DNA of 7,382 nucleotides from Asaia bogorensis (GCA_945871455.1 CAMBXJ010000216.1:1-7382); one strand, 5' to 3'; shown: positions 1-6,914, counted from the first letter of the stretch. Made by a program: numbers and translations. Notes: generated from the letters alone by a model not told the origin.

Positions 1-126
1 ATGCTCGCGCTGCGGATCAACCGCCTGAACGGTGACTGGGAAGCCTATTGGGCCGGGATCGCCGCCAACACACTCGCACCCGCCAATCTCAACCAGCCAA
101 AGCTGTCACCCAAGGCCGCCGCTTGA
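1..126 (+). CDS. C-terminal end of an unidentified protein (possible transposase tail)
   Basis: An open frame enters from the left edge and ends at TGA 124-126. It encodes 41 residues that include the stretch LRINRLNGDWEAYW. The window happens to begin with ATG, but no upstream DNA is visible, so this is more likely the tail of a longer gene than a complete 41-residue protein. The Asn-Gly-Asp-Trp-x-x-Tyr-Trp pattern near the end recalls the C-termini of some insertion-sequence transposases of the ISKra4 type. That is a memory-based resemblance with no catalytic residues visible. It could equally be the end of an unrelated protein. The gene is separated by 97 bases from the next gene on the same strand. 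No inverted repeat marking an element end can be judged with only one side present. Confidence 0.4.
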   Translation: MLALRINRLNGDWEAYWAGIAANTLAPANLNQPKLSPKAAA

Positions 127-223
127 TCGCACAACTTTGGTTCGCACCCTGCTGCCCCCGGGGACTTGCGAAATGCGCCGTCCGGATGCCCTATGGCGCC
201 AATCGTGACCGGAGATAACGACG

Positions 224-1342
224 ATGGATGAAGCTGAAGCCAAGCATCTTTTTGAGCCGACGGGCGACTTCCAATGCCTGCACGAATTCCTGCCGGCGGC
301 GCGCGCCAAGCTGTCCGACCATATCTGGGGCTATCTGGTCGGCGCCACGGAAACCGAGACGACGTTGCGGCGCAACCGCATGGCGCTCGATTCGATCGCG
401 CTGCGGCCGCGGGTTTGCGTCGATGTATCGAAGATCGACACCGCCACGACCCTGTTCGGCCGTAAGCTGCGCCTACCGATGTTCCTGGCGCCCGTCGGGT
501 CCCTGGAATCGTTCGATCCGGGTGGAGCGGCGACCGCCGGACGCGCGGCGTCCGCGTTTGGCATTCCGATCATGGCAAGCTCGGTGACGCATCCGGGTCT
601 GGAAGCGGTGGCCGCGGCGGCGAGCGGTCCGAAGATTTTCCAACTCTATGTCCGGGGCGACAATGCCTGGATCGACGATGTGGTGAAGCGCGCGGTCGAT
701 CACGGTTTCGACGCCTTTGCCATCACCGTCGATACGGCGGCCTATTCGCGGCGCGAACGCGACATCACCGGCCGATTCGTGAAGCCCTGGCGCGCCTCGG
801 CGACGGGGCAGTCCTGGCAGGCCGGATTCACCTGGGACAATGTGAAGCATTTCAAGGACAAGCACTCCATCCCGCTGATCCTGAAAGGCATCGCCACCGG
901 CGAGGACGCGGCGCTGTGCTGCGAGCATGGCGTCGACGGGGTTTACGTGTCCAACCATGGCGGACGGCAGTTGGACCACGGTCGCGGCTCGATGGACGTG
1001 CTGCCGGAGGTGATGGCCGCGGTGCGCGGACGCGCCAAGGTGCTGATCGATGGCAGTTTCTGCCGAGGCACGGATATCGTGAAGGCCATCGCGCTCGGGG
1101 CCGACGCCATCGGCATGGGGCGGATGTATTGCTATGCCCTGGCGGCGGATGGCGATGCCGGCGTGCACAAGATGCTGGAACTGCTGGAACACGAAATGGG
1201 CGTTGCGATGGCCCTGGCCGGTGCGCGCAGCCTGGCCGAACTCAATCCGTCCTTCGTGCATCGCGGCGCGCCGACGGTGTCGATGCCACACGCGCACAGC
1301 GCGCTGCCGCTGCTGTTCCCGACGCCGGAGTTTCAGGGGTAG
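224..1342 (+). CDS. FMN-dependent alpha-hydroxy-acid oxidase/dehydrogenase
   Basis: This is a 372-residue protein of the family that includes glycolate oxidase, L-lactate dehydrogenase (LldD), lactate 2-monooxygenase and mandelate dehydrogenase. These enzymes oxidise a 2-hydroxy acid to the 2-keto acid with FMN in a TIM barrel. Visible landmarks in order: the N-terminal WGYLVGATETETTLRRN segment (residues 35-51) with the usual active-site Tyr38; the barrel start PMFLAPVG (85-92); QLYVRGD (140-146); TVD (168-170); the lysine in LKGIATGEDA (220-229); the signature SNHGGRQLDHGRGS (243-256) with catalytic base His245 and substrate-binding Arg248; and the flavin-phosphate loop DGSFCRGTD (276-284). 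In well-studied members that loop is DGGxRRGxD, so Ser278 and Cys280 replace the second Gly and the first Arg. The length is typical. The ATG is supported by GGAG at 211-214, nine bases upstream. Family confidence is high, but the substrate cannot be told. The product should be cytosolic or membrane-peripheral, as no signal peptide is seen. Confidence 0.93.
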   Translation: MDEAEAKHLFEPTGDFQCLHEFLPAARAKLSDHIWGYLVGATETETTLRRNRMALDSIALRPRVCVDVSKIDTATTLFGRKLRLPMFLAPVGSLESFDPGGAATAGRAASAFGIPIMASSVTHPGLEAVAAAASGPKIFQLYVRGDNAWIDDVVKRAVDHGFDAFAITVDTAAYSRRERDITGRFVKPWRASATGQSWQAGFTWDNVKHFKDKHSIPLILKGIATGEDAALCCEHGVDGVYVSNHGGRQLDHGRGSMDVLPEVMAAVRGRAKVLIDGSFCRGTDIVKAIALGADAIGMGRMYCYALAADGDAGVHKMLELLEHEMGVAMALAGARSLAELNPSFVHRGAPTVSMPHAHSALPLLFPTPEFQG

Positions 1343-1372
1343 GGATCGGCGATCCGTGGCATCCGACGAATA

Positions 1373-1410
1373 GGTCATGCGTTGGTCGGGTCGCCGACCG
1401 ACGCATGACC
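1373..1410 (+). terminator. Strong 17-bp hairpin after the hydroxy-acid oxidase gene
   Basis: The left arm 1373-1389 pairs with the right arm 1394-1410 across a four-base loop (gtcg, 1390-1393). Sixteen of the 17 pairs are Watson-Crick. The remaining one, t1383 with g1400, is a U-G wobble in a + strand RNA but an A-C mismatch in a - strand RNA. The hairpin begins 30 bases after the TAG at 1340-1342, where a 3' end is expected. There is no clean T-tract afterwards (ggggttgatgttg), so it is not a textbook intrinsic terminator. It may act as a 3'-end stabiliser or Rho-assisted stop. A small mobile repeat remains possible. Confidence 0.6.
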
Positions 1411-1563
1411 GGGGTTGATGTTGCCCGTTGGCGGCCGGGTCAGGCGGCCGCACGTATCATGAACGCGGGCGATGCCGGAGGCGACGCGCAGCGTCCGTCG
1501 CTGCAAGTGGTGTATTGCCTATCCTGGACGGCTTCCAATAACGCTCCCGATTCCAGCGCGAAG

Positions 1564-1754
1564 AACCTCCGTGGGTCACCGTGGTCCTTCGTGAACTCCC
1601 TGGTTGATTTGTCGGAATCATAAGCCAAACGATTGCCGCGAGACGGCCCGCTCGCCGAACCAACAGCCGGATCGGGATCAACGTTTGTGCGGGTTTCACG
1701 GTCCGCAAGGTTAACCGCGGAGTTCACGGGAGGACCACGGTGGTCCACGGAGTT
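1564..1754. repeat. Large imperfect inverted repeat (about 44-base arms, about 103-base centre)
   Basis: The left arm 1564-1607 is the imperfect reverse complement of the right arm 1711-1754. By hand alignment there are 37 Watson-Crick pairs, five G-T oppositions (g1575/t1744, t1576/g1743, t1589/g1730, t1601/g1717, g1606/t1712), one C-C mismatch (c1600/c1718) and one single-base bulge in each arm. Pairing continues weakly inward to about 1616/1702. Smaller nested stems occur in the centre: 1626-1631 with 1682-1687, and 1638-1642 with 1651-1655. The right arm also contains its own 7-bp palindrome at 1732-1746. The core words (gaactcc, ccgtggtcc and their complements) resemble the 'cacggagttcacggag' style of intergenic repeats seen in several bacterial genomes. 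A six-base word, ccagcg, flanks it at 1553-1558 and 1757-1762, which is at best a weak hint of a target duplication. It could be a MITE-like element, a structured RNA, or a bidirectional terminator. Confidence 0.75.
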
Positions 1755-1931
1755 AGCCAGCGGCCGCACCCCCATGGCAGAATTCGGCGGTTTTTCGCCA
1801 TTTTTCGGCATACGGATGCTATTTTCATGGTGGGCCATCGGCCGGATCACACGACCATGCGTCGAAGGATTTCCTGGATTCTACCAGCGTGGAATTCAAC
1901 AAGCCGGTGCCCGGGTATGGGGGGGGCCGAC

Positions 1932-2120
1932 TTATCCACGACGCGCAACGCGGGCACGGTTTGGCGACCCGCGACAGGAGCCGCTAAACTTGTCCGTTGC
2001 CTCGGCATTGGCGACATCGGTCAGGGATTTCTTGTCCTTCCCCCCTATCGACATCCCTGCGGCGGCTTCGGTCCGCGGATCGTTGTGATCGGTCACCGCG
2101 CCGGAAAACCGGGCCTCCAT
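1932..2120 (-). CDS. Possible small protein of 62 residues overlapping the end of fic
   Basis: An ATG at 2120-2118 shares one base with the TGA of the Fic gene (TGATG), a junction typical of translational re-initiation within operons. The frame runs to TAA at 1934-1932 and encodes 62 residues with mixed composition: N-terminal MEARFSGAVTDHNDPRTE, a charged GGKDKKSLTDVANAEATDK middle (27-44), and an Arg-rich end. About 70% of its codons end in G or C, which is only moderately coding-like for this genome. There is no signal peptide or membrane segment, and I recognise no family. It might be a small partner of the Fic protein, but class II Fic enzymes carry their inhibitor internally, so an antitoxin role is not required. 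It could also be a chance open frame; the Arg-rich C-terminus and lower GC3 argue for caution. Confidence 0.33.
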   Translation of the reverse strand: MEARFSGAVTDHNDPRTEAAAGMSIGGKDKKSLTDVANAEATDKFSGSCRGSPNRARVARRG

Positions 2121-3007
2121 CAAGAAGGTCCCTGTTTTCCAGGCACCGCGACAGCGTCTCGCATGGCCCCCAGGCACTCATCCAGCGTCGCACGCAGACG
2201 TTCAAGCAGCAATCGGTCGAAGGCGCCATCTCCGCCATCGCGTCGAGGCTGCTGCAAGGCAAGCAGATACGCCAATCTGTCCACCGGCCGCACCGAGACC
2301 GGTGGGTAGCCGCCACGGATCAGGATCAGGTTCATCAGCAGGCGTGCCGAACGACCGTTGCCGTCGTTGAACGGGTGTATGTCCACCAACCGCCGATGCG
2401 CGGTAAAACCCGTCTCCGGCGAGTTGTCCGCGTCATAGAGCCAAGCGGCAAAATCCCCCATCAACACTGGAATTTCCGCAGGAGACGGAAAGCTGTGACG
2501 TCCGGAATCGATCAGCACATAACGCCCCTGGTCGGCATATCGTCCCGCGATCTCCGGATCGGATCGCAGCATGACGAGGCGATGAAGGTTGCGTATGTCG
2601 GTCTCGGTCAGCGTCTCTGACCGGCGCGCAAGTTCTCGCACGTAGCGGATAGCCTCATAGTGGTCGATGGCTTCCAGGTGGTCGCGCAAAGGCTTACCGG
2701 CAACGGTGATCCCCTGCTCGATGACGATCGTGGTTTCGGCCGCGGTGAGCGTGTTTCCCTCAATCGCATTCGACGTGTAGGTCAATTCAAGGTCGTGCGA
2801 GTGCTCAAGGTTGGAAAGCCCGTGCGGCCTTAGGCGGCGCATCCGGTCGAGTTCCGCCTTCTTGGTTGCGATCTCTTCACGAAGACTTTCCATATCCCGC
2901 ACGTGAATTTTCTTGCCTTGTTGTGTCCGCGGCCTTGCGTGGGTTGGCAGGTCAAGCTCGGCAACGACGGAATGGCGGTGCCGAACCATAACCGGTGCCA
3001 CGGACAT
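2120..3007 (-). CDS. Class II Fic domain AMP-transferase (AMPylator)
   Basis: This is a 295-residue cytosolic protein. Fic enzymes usually transfer AMP from ATP to hydroxyl side chains of target proteins. The full catalytic motif HPFNDGNGRSAR is at residues 211-222, with catalytic His211, metal-binding Asp215, and the Gly/Asn/Arg residues that hold the phosphates. An N-terminal Fic_N-like region contains ELTYTSNAIEGNTLT (74-88). Within it S79-x-x-x-E83-G84 matches the class II inhibitory motif [S/T]xxxE[G/N], whose Glu blocks productive ATP binding, so the enzyme is expected to be self-inhibited. FPSPAEIPVLM (173-183) fits the target-docking flap region. A charged helix, probably coiled, occupies about 39-60. 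The ATG at 3007 is chosen because it has a Shine-Dalgarno site; a shorter start at Met39 (2893) lacks one. The gene follows the DUF4175 gene by 17 bases on the same strand, suggesting co-transcription. The target is unknown. It is probably an accessory gene joined to the lysA unit. Confidence 0.93.
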   Translation of the reverse strand: MSVAPVMVRHRHSVVAELDLPTHARPRTQQGKKIHVRDMESLREEIATKKAELDRMRRLRPHGLSNLEHSHDLELTYTSNAIEGNTLTAAETTIVIEQGITVAGKPLRDHLEAIDHYEAIRYVRELARRSETLTETDIRNLHRLVMLRSDPEIAGRYADQGRYVLIDSGRHSFPSPAEIPVLMGDFAAWLYDADNSPETGFTAHRRLVDIHPFNDGNGRSARLLMNLILIRGGYPPVSVRPVDRLAYLLALQQPRRDGGDGAFDRLLLERLRATLDECLGAMRDAVAVPGKQGPS

Positions 3008-3014
3008 GTGTCCG

Positions 3015-3018
3015 CCTC
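3015..3018 (-). promoter_or_regulatory. Ribosome-binding site fixing the Fic start
   Basis: Read on the - strand, GAGG at 3018-3015 lies seven bases before the ATG at 3007 and inside the 17-base gap after the DUF4175 stop. It supports the longer 295-residue Fic protein over the alternative start at Met39. It also shows that the Fic gene has its own initiation signal rather than relying on coupling to the gene before it. Confidence 0.65.
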
Positions 3019-3024
3019 ACCCAT

Positions 3025-5571
3025 TCAAAACTGCTTCAACAGCCGATCGATATAATCCAGTTCCTGCCGCGGCCGCTGCTGGTCCGCCCCGCGGCGGCGC
3101 AGTTCTTCCTGGATGGCCTGGGTGCGCTGACGCTCGCGCTCCTCCGGCACGACCACATCGCCATCGTTGCTGGCGGTGCCCTGGTTGTAACGACCCAGCG
3201 GGTCGCGGCCTTCCGGACTGGCGCGCCGTGGGTTGCCGGGATTGGGGCTGGCGCTGCGTCCTTCGCCACGGCCATCCTGCATCATCGAGCCCATCTGGGG
3301 CTGGCCTTCGCCTTCGCCTTGTTCGCCCTCCTGATTGCCCTGGCCCGGGCCGAACTGGCGCGCCATCGCCTGGCCCATTTCGCGCGCGCCCTTCTGCAAC
3401 GCCTCGATTGCCTGCTGCTGCGCCTCTCCGGCGGCCCGGTCCTGTCCCTGGCCCAACTGGCTGGCCGATTCCCGCATCGCCTGATCCGCCTCCGTCAGGC
3501 TCGGAGGCACTTCCCCGGTCAGGTCGCCGAATTGTTGCATCAACTCACCCAGCGCCCGCCGCAGCGCCTGTTGCACCCGGCGATCGGCTTCCCGCTGCGC
3601 ATTGGCATCGTTGGACGCCGCGGGTGGCTGAACCCCCCGCGGGCGTGAATTCTGGTCGGCGCGTCCCTCGGTCTGATCCAGCACGCCGCCCTGCCGGCCG
3701 ATCATGTCCTGCACCGCGCCCATCTGCTGGCGCCCGCGCTGGCGGCGTTGGTTGCTGCTCTGCTGGTTCTGCTCCTGTCCCGGGTTGGCGCGGGCGTTGC
3801 GCATCTGGTCGAGCAGTTGTTCCAATTCCTCGACACGGCGCTGCGCCTCGTCCATGCGGCCTTCCCGGGCGGCTTCCCGCGCGCGTTCGGCCAGTCGATC
3901 GAGATCGTGGTTGGTCAGCGCATGCGTGTCGGGATCGAACGGCGTAACGGTCTGATCGCGGCGGGCTTCTTCTAGCATCGCCTGCATGTGGCGATTGATC
4001 GCCTCCTGCAACTCCTTCAGGCGCTGTTCCAACGCCTGGCGGTTGGCATCGGTCGGGTCCTGGGTGGCGCGATCCAGCGCGTCCCGGGCGGCCTGGCGCG
4101 CCATTTCCAGGGCGCGGGCGGTCTGTTCGGTCTGGCCTTCCTCCATATGCAGGGCCAGCAGCCACATCCGATCCTGCACGTCCGGAATGGCCTGCACGCC
4201 CTTCTGGCGCACCATCGCATAATAGAGCGCGCTCAGGTTCAGATAGGCGCCGGGATCGTTGGCGAAAAAGTCGCGTTGCAGCATCAGGACATCGAGACCC
4301 GCCAGCGCCTCCGACCGGTCGTCGGGGTGGATGCTCAGACCCTTGCGCATCTCGATCAGGGCGAGGGCGATCGGGTTCTGGAAGCTGCGTTCGGGCAGGG
4401 TGAAGACCATTTCGTCGCTGGTGCCGGTCTGACCGGCGGCATCCCGCGCGGTCAACAACCCCCGCACCGGCAAACCGGCCCAGGGATGCGCCGTCAGGTC
4501 CTGCTGGTTCGTGCCGCTGGCGGTTTTCGGCGTGCCGCCGGCCAGGGGGATGGCGACGGCCACCGGGTCCGCATCCGGGCGCGCATCCAGCCGCAACTCG
4601 GCTTTCAGGGTGGCCACGCCATAATCGTCGCTCGCCCGCCACGGCAGGCGAAGCTGCAGGCCGGCCGGCGCCGGTCCGGGCTTGTCGGTCCAGGCCACGA
4701 CGGGGGGCTGGTCGGCCACGATGGTGATTTCCCAGGCGGCGAGATCCCGGCCATCCCGCCGGATTGCCAGGCGCCCGCCGTCGGTCAGGGCGCGTTCGGC
4801 CTGAAAGCTGGTCTGATCCAATGCCTGGAACGGCTGGGTGCGGCTGGACAGCGCCAGTTGCGGCGTGGATGTGCCGCCCGTCACGTTGGCGGTGATCTGC
4901 GAACCGGCCGGGGCGGTGGCGCCGGCTGCGTCCGGCTTCAGGAAAATCGGCGCCATGCGGGTATAGGCCGGCGGTGAAATCCAGGCCTGCCATTCGGCCG
5001 GCCGCGGCGCGGGCGGGCGCGGCATGGACGGTTCCAGGGCCATCGCCACGCGGTTCGGCGCATCGCGGCCGGCGATCGCGAAGGCCGCGACCAGCGCCAC
5101 GACCAAGGCCCCGCGCAACGCGATCCGATCCCGGCGGGCCAGCCCGGGATGGGGCGCGCCGACGCGCAGGCTGTGGATCTGGCGGGCGGCGCGGGCCAGA
5201 TGCGCCTGCCACAGCGCTTGCCCGACGGCATCGGTCTGGCTGGGCCGGTCGGTCAGTACCGACAACGGCCGATGGGTCAGGCCGGACGCCAGTTCCAACC
5301 GCCGGTCCGCCGCCGTGTTGTCGGGCACGCGCAGCCCTCGCAGCCCGCGGATCAGCAGGCCCAGGATCGTCAGCCCGGTGACCGTCAGCAGCACGATGTG
5401 CCATTCCACCGGCAGCCGCGCCGGCAGGTCGAGCAGCGCCGCGACCAGGAACAGGCCGGTAACGCCGAGCGGGGGCCAGAGGGCGGGCCAGAGGGATTCG
5501 AAGAGGATGGCGGCGCGGGCGAGGCCGCGACGGCCGTTCAGGCGGCGCAGGACGGGCGCCGGGTCGGTCAT
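3025..5571 (-). CDS. TIGR02302/DUF4175 family membrane protein
   Basis: An 848-residue protein of the alphaproteobacterial DUF4175 (TIGR02302) family, whose members are about 850 residues with a few N-terminal membrane helices and a long Gln/Gly-rich low-complexity end. Function is unknown. Hydrophobic segments lie at about 33-49, 58-77 and 150-167. The segment 190-400 is a mixed, probably beta-rich region (for example QPPVVAWTDKPGP 288-300 and WRASDDYGVATLKAELRLD 311-329), likely periplasmic. Then come long charged helices, about 400-590, with a likely coiled coil (QALEQRLKELQEAINRHMQ, 512-530, and EAQRRVEELEQLLDQM, 575-590). Gln/Asn/Gly-rich low complexity occupies about 596-620 and 740-790. 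The tail DPLGR...DVVVPEERERQRTQAI then RPRQELDYIDRLLKQF (833-848) is the conserved-looking end. The start at Met (5571) overlaps the lysA stop as ATGA, implying coupling. An ATG 42 bases upstream (5613) would add 14 Gly/Ala/Pro-rich residues and is less likely. Confidence 0.9.
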   Translation of the reverse strand: MTDPAPVLRRLNGRRGLARAAILFESLWPALWPPLGVTGLFLVAALLDLPARLPVEWHIVLLTVTGLTILGLLIRGLRGLRVPDNTAADRRLELASGLTHRPLSVLTDRPSQTDAVGQALWQAHLARAARQIHSLRVGAPHPGLARRDRIALRGALVVALVAAFAIAGRDAPNRVAMALEPSMPRPPAPRPAEWQAWISPPAYTRMAPIFLKPDAAGATAPAGSQITANVTGGTSTPQLALSSRTQPFQALDQTSFQAERALTDGGRLAIRRDGRDLAAWEITIVADQPPVVAWTDKPGPAPAGLQLRLPWRASDDYGVATLKAELRLDARPDADPVAVAIPLAGGTPKTASGTNQQDLTAHPWAGLPVRGLLTARDAAGQTGTSDEMVFTLPERSFQNPIALALIEMRKGLSIHPDDRSEALAGLDVLMLQRDFFANDPGAYLNLSALYYAMVRQKGVQAIPDVQDRMWLLALHMEEGQTEQTARALEMARQAARDALDRATQDPTDANRQALEQRLKELQEAINRHMQAMLEEARRDQTVTPFDPDTHALTNHDLDRLAERAREAAREGRMDEAQRRVEELEQLLDQMRNARANPGQEQNQQSSNQRRQRGRQQMGAVQDMIGRQGGVLDQTEGRADQNSRPRGVQPPAASNDANAQREADRRVQQALRRALGELMQQFGDLTGEVPPSLTEADQAMRESASQLGQGQDRAAGEAQQQAIEALQKGAREMGQAMARQFGPGQGNQEGEQGEGEGQPQMGSMMQDGRGEGRSASPNPGNPRRASPEGRDPLGRYNQGTASNDGDVVVPEERERQRTQAIQEELRRRGADQQRPRQELDYIDRLLKQF

Positions 5572-6914
5572 GGCGCCGGGGCCGCGACCGGGGGCATAAG
5601 CTCCCGCGCCCAAAGCGATTCATGCGGCGCGCGTTCGCGGATTATCGACCAGCGATCCAGATCCACCAGCACCTCCGCGGCGTCGGGGCGCGCATTGTAG
5701 GGCGAACTCATGACCCGACCATACGCCCCCGCGTCGAGAATTGCCACGCGCGCGTGCGGGGCCAGCGACGGCAACCAACGGTTGCGGGCGAAGGTGTCGC
5801 CGCTCTCGCAAATCGGCCCGACCACGTCGGCGGGGCCCAGCGGGCCGGCGGCATCGACCGCGGAAACCGGCACGATGCCGTGCCAGGCGTCATACATGGC
5901 CGGGCGGATCAGATCGTTCATCGCGCCATCCAGCACGACGAAGCGGGCGCCGGGGGATTGCTTCACCAGGATGACGGATGTCAGCAACACCCCGGCGGGC
6001 CCGACGAGCCATCGACCCGGTTCCAACGCCAGGCGGACATCGAGGTTATGGAAGGCGGATTTGATCGCTCCGGCCAGACCGGCGGGGCTGGGGGCCGGTT
6101 CGTTGCGATAGGGGATGCCCAGGCCGCCGCCGCAATCGACGCTGTCGACTCGCAGGCCCTGGTCTCGGAGCGCGCGCACCAGATCGGCGATGCGGGCATA
6201 GGCGGCGCGGTAGGGGGCGAGGTCGAGAATCTGGCTGCCGATATGGGTGGCCAGGCCGACCGGCTGGATTCCCGGCAGGCTGGCGGCGCGGGCGTAGAGC
6301 GCAACGGCGTCCGCGAAGGGAATGCCGAATTTGTCCCGGGCGCGGCCGGTGGAGATTTTCTCGTGGGTGCCGGCATCGACATCCGGGTTCACCCGCAAGG
6401 CCACGCGCGCGATGCGTCCCATGGACGCGGCGAGGACGGAGAGCATCTCCAGTTCCTCGGCGCTTTCGACGTTGATCTGGCCGATATCCTCGGTCAACGC
6501 CAGGCGGAGTTCGCGTTCGGCCTTGCCGACGCCGGAGAAGACGATGCGGCTGGCCGGGATGCCGGCGTGACGGGCACGCAGCAATTCGCCCTCGCTGACG
6601 ATATCGGCGCCGGCGCCTTCCTGGCCCAGCAGCGACAGGATCGCGAGGTGGTCGTTGGCCTTGACCGCGTAATGGGTGTTTGCATCCAGGCCCGCGTCGT
6701 GCAGCGCCTGGGTCAGGGATTGGTAGCGCCGGCGGATGGTGGCGGCGGAGTAGACCCAGGTGGGCGTGCCGACCGCATCGGCGATGCGGTTCAGCGGCAC
6801 GCCGTCCATCAGCAGCCCGTCCATCGCATGCATGCCGAGTTGCGGGCGCGCGGCGATGAGTTCGGCCGGTGTCGGGTCGGGTGTGGTGTCTTCGGAGGAG
6901 GAGATCGAGGCCAT
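5568..6914 (-). CDS. lysA: Diaminopimelate decarboxylase
   Basis: A 448-residue PLP enzyme that converts meso-2,6-diaminopimelate to L-lysine, the last step of lysine synthesis, in the cytosol. Key features of the fold III decarboxylase family are all present: HYAVKAND (81-88) with the PLP-binding Lys85; HIGSQ (224-228); the phosphate-binding loop CGGGLGIPY (261-269); EPGRWLVGPAG (298-308); MNDLIRPAMYDAWH (332-345); the CES motif at 369-371, whose Cys acts across the dimer; and GAYGRVMSSPYNARP (396-410) near the end. The start at 6914 gives the MASISSSEDTTPDPTPAELIAARP N-terminus leading into MDGLLMDGVPLNRIADAVGTP, as usual for the family. The frame stays open to an ATG at 7007, but the extra 31 residues look non-coding. 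No clear Shine-Dalgarno precedes 6914, so the start is the least certain part. Its TGA overlaps the next gene's ATG by four bases. No lysine riboswitch-like structure was recognised upstream. Confidence 0.95.
   Translation of the reverse strand: MASISSSEDTTPDPTPAELIAARPQLGMHAMDGLLMDGVPLNRIADAVGTPTWVYSAATIRRRYQSLTQALHDAGLDANTHYAVKANDHLAILSLLGQEGAGADIVSEGELLRARHAGIPASRIVFSGVGKAERELRLALTEDIGQINVESAEELEMLSVLAASMGRIARVALRVNPDVDAGTHEKISTGRARDKFGIPFADAVALYARAASLPGIQPVGLATHIGSQILDLAPYRAAYARIADLVRALRDQGLRVDSVDCGGGLGIPYRNEPAPSPAGLAGAIKSAFHNLDVRLALEPGRWLVGPAGVLLTSVILVKQSPGARFVVLDGAMNDLIRPAMYDAWHGIVPVSAVDAAGPLGPADVVGPICESGDTFARNRWLPSLAPHARVAILDAGAYGRVMSSPYNARPDAAEVLVDLDRWSIIRERAPHESLWARELMPPVAAPAP

Larger units (their letters stand above)
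1343..1931. other. Non-coding convergent intergenic region with structured repeats
   Basis: This is about 590 bases between the stop of the hydroxy-acid oxidase gene (+ strand) and the stop of the last candidate gene of the opposing operon (- strand). Open frames here lack recognisable motifs. One - strand frame at 1440-1850 reads through the inverted repeat and looks like a by-product of it. The region is less uniformly GC-rich than its neighbours: the stretch around 1785-1830 is T-rich, and there is a run of eight G at 1919-1926. It holds a 17-bp hairpin at 1373-1410 and a large imperfect inverted repeat at 1564-1754. I see nothing convincing in 1411-1563 or 1755-1931. Confidence 0.6.

Noticed and set aside
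1500..1570. A - strand phrase ALESGALLEAVQDRQY resembling part of a GxxExxY-family protein (ALGPGLLESVY)
   Set aside because: Only about a dozen residues are similar, an extra residue is needed to align them, and no other family segment is found nearby. It could be a remnant but is not supportable.
1440..1850. A 136-residue - strand open frame across the intergenic repeat
   Set aside because: It runs through both arms of the inverted repeat, shows no recognisable family and lacks a good ribosome-binding site.
1919..2045. A G8 run (1919-1926) and a C6 run (2040-2045) as possible phase-variation or pairing tracts
   Set aside because: The G8 run is outside any supported gene. The C6 run lies only in the uncertain small ORF, and such runs are unremarkable in GC-rich DNA.
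3545..5623. A 692-residue - strand open frame overlapping the DUF4175 gene
   Set aside because: It is a Pro/Arg/Gly/Ala-rich frame-shifted shadow of the DUF4175 gene with no domain or motif.
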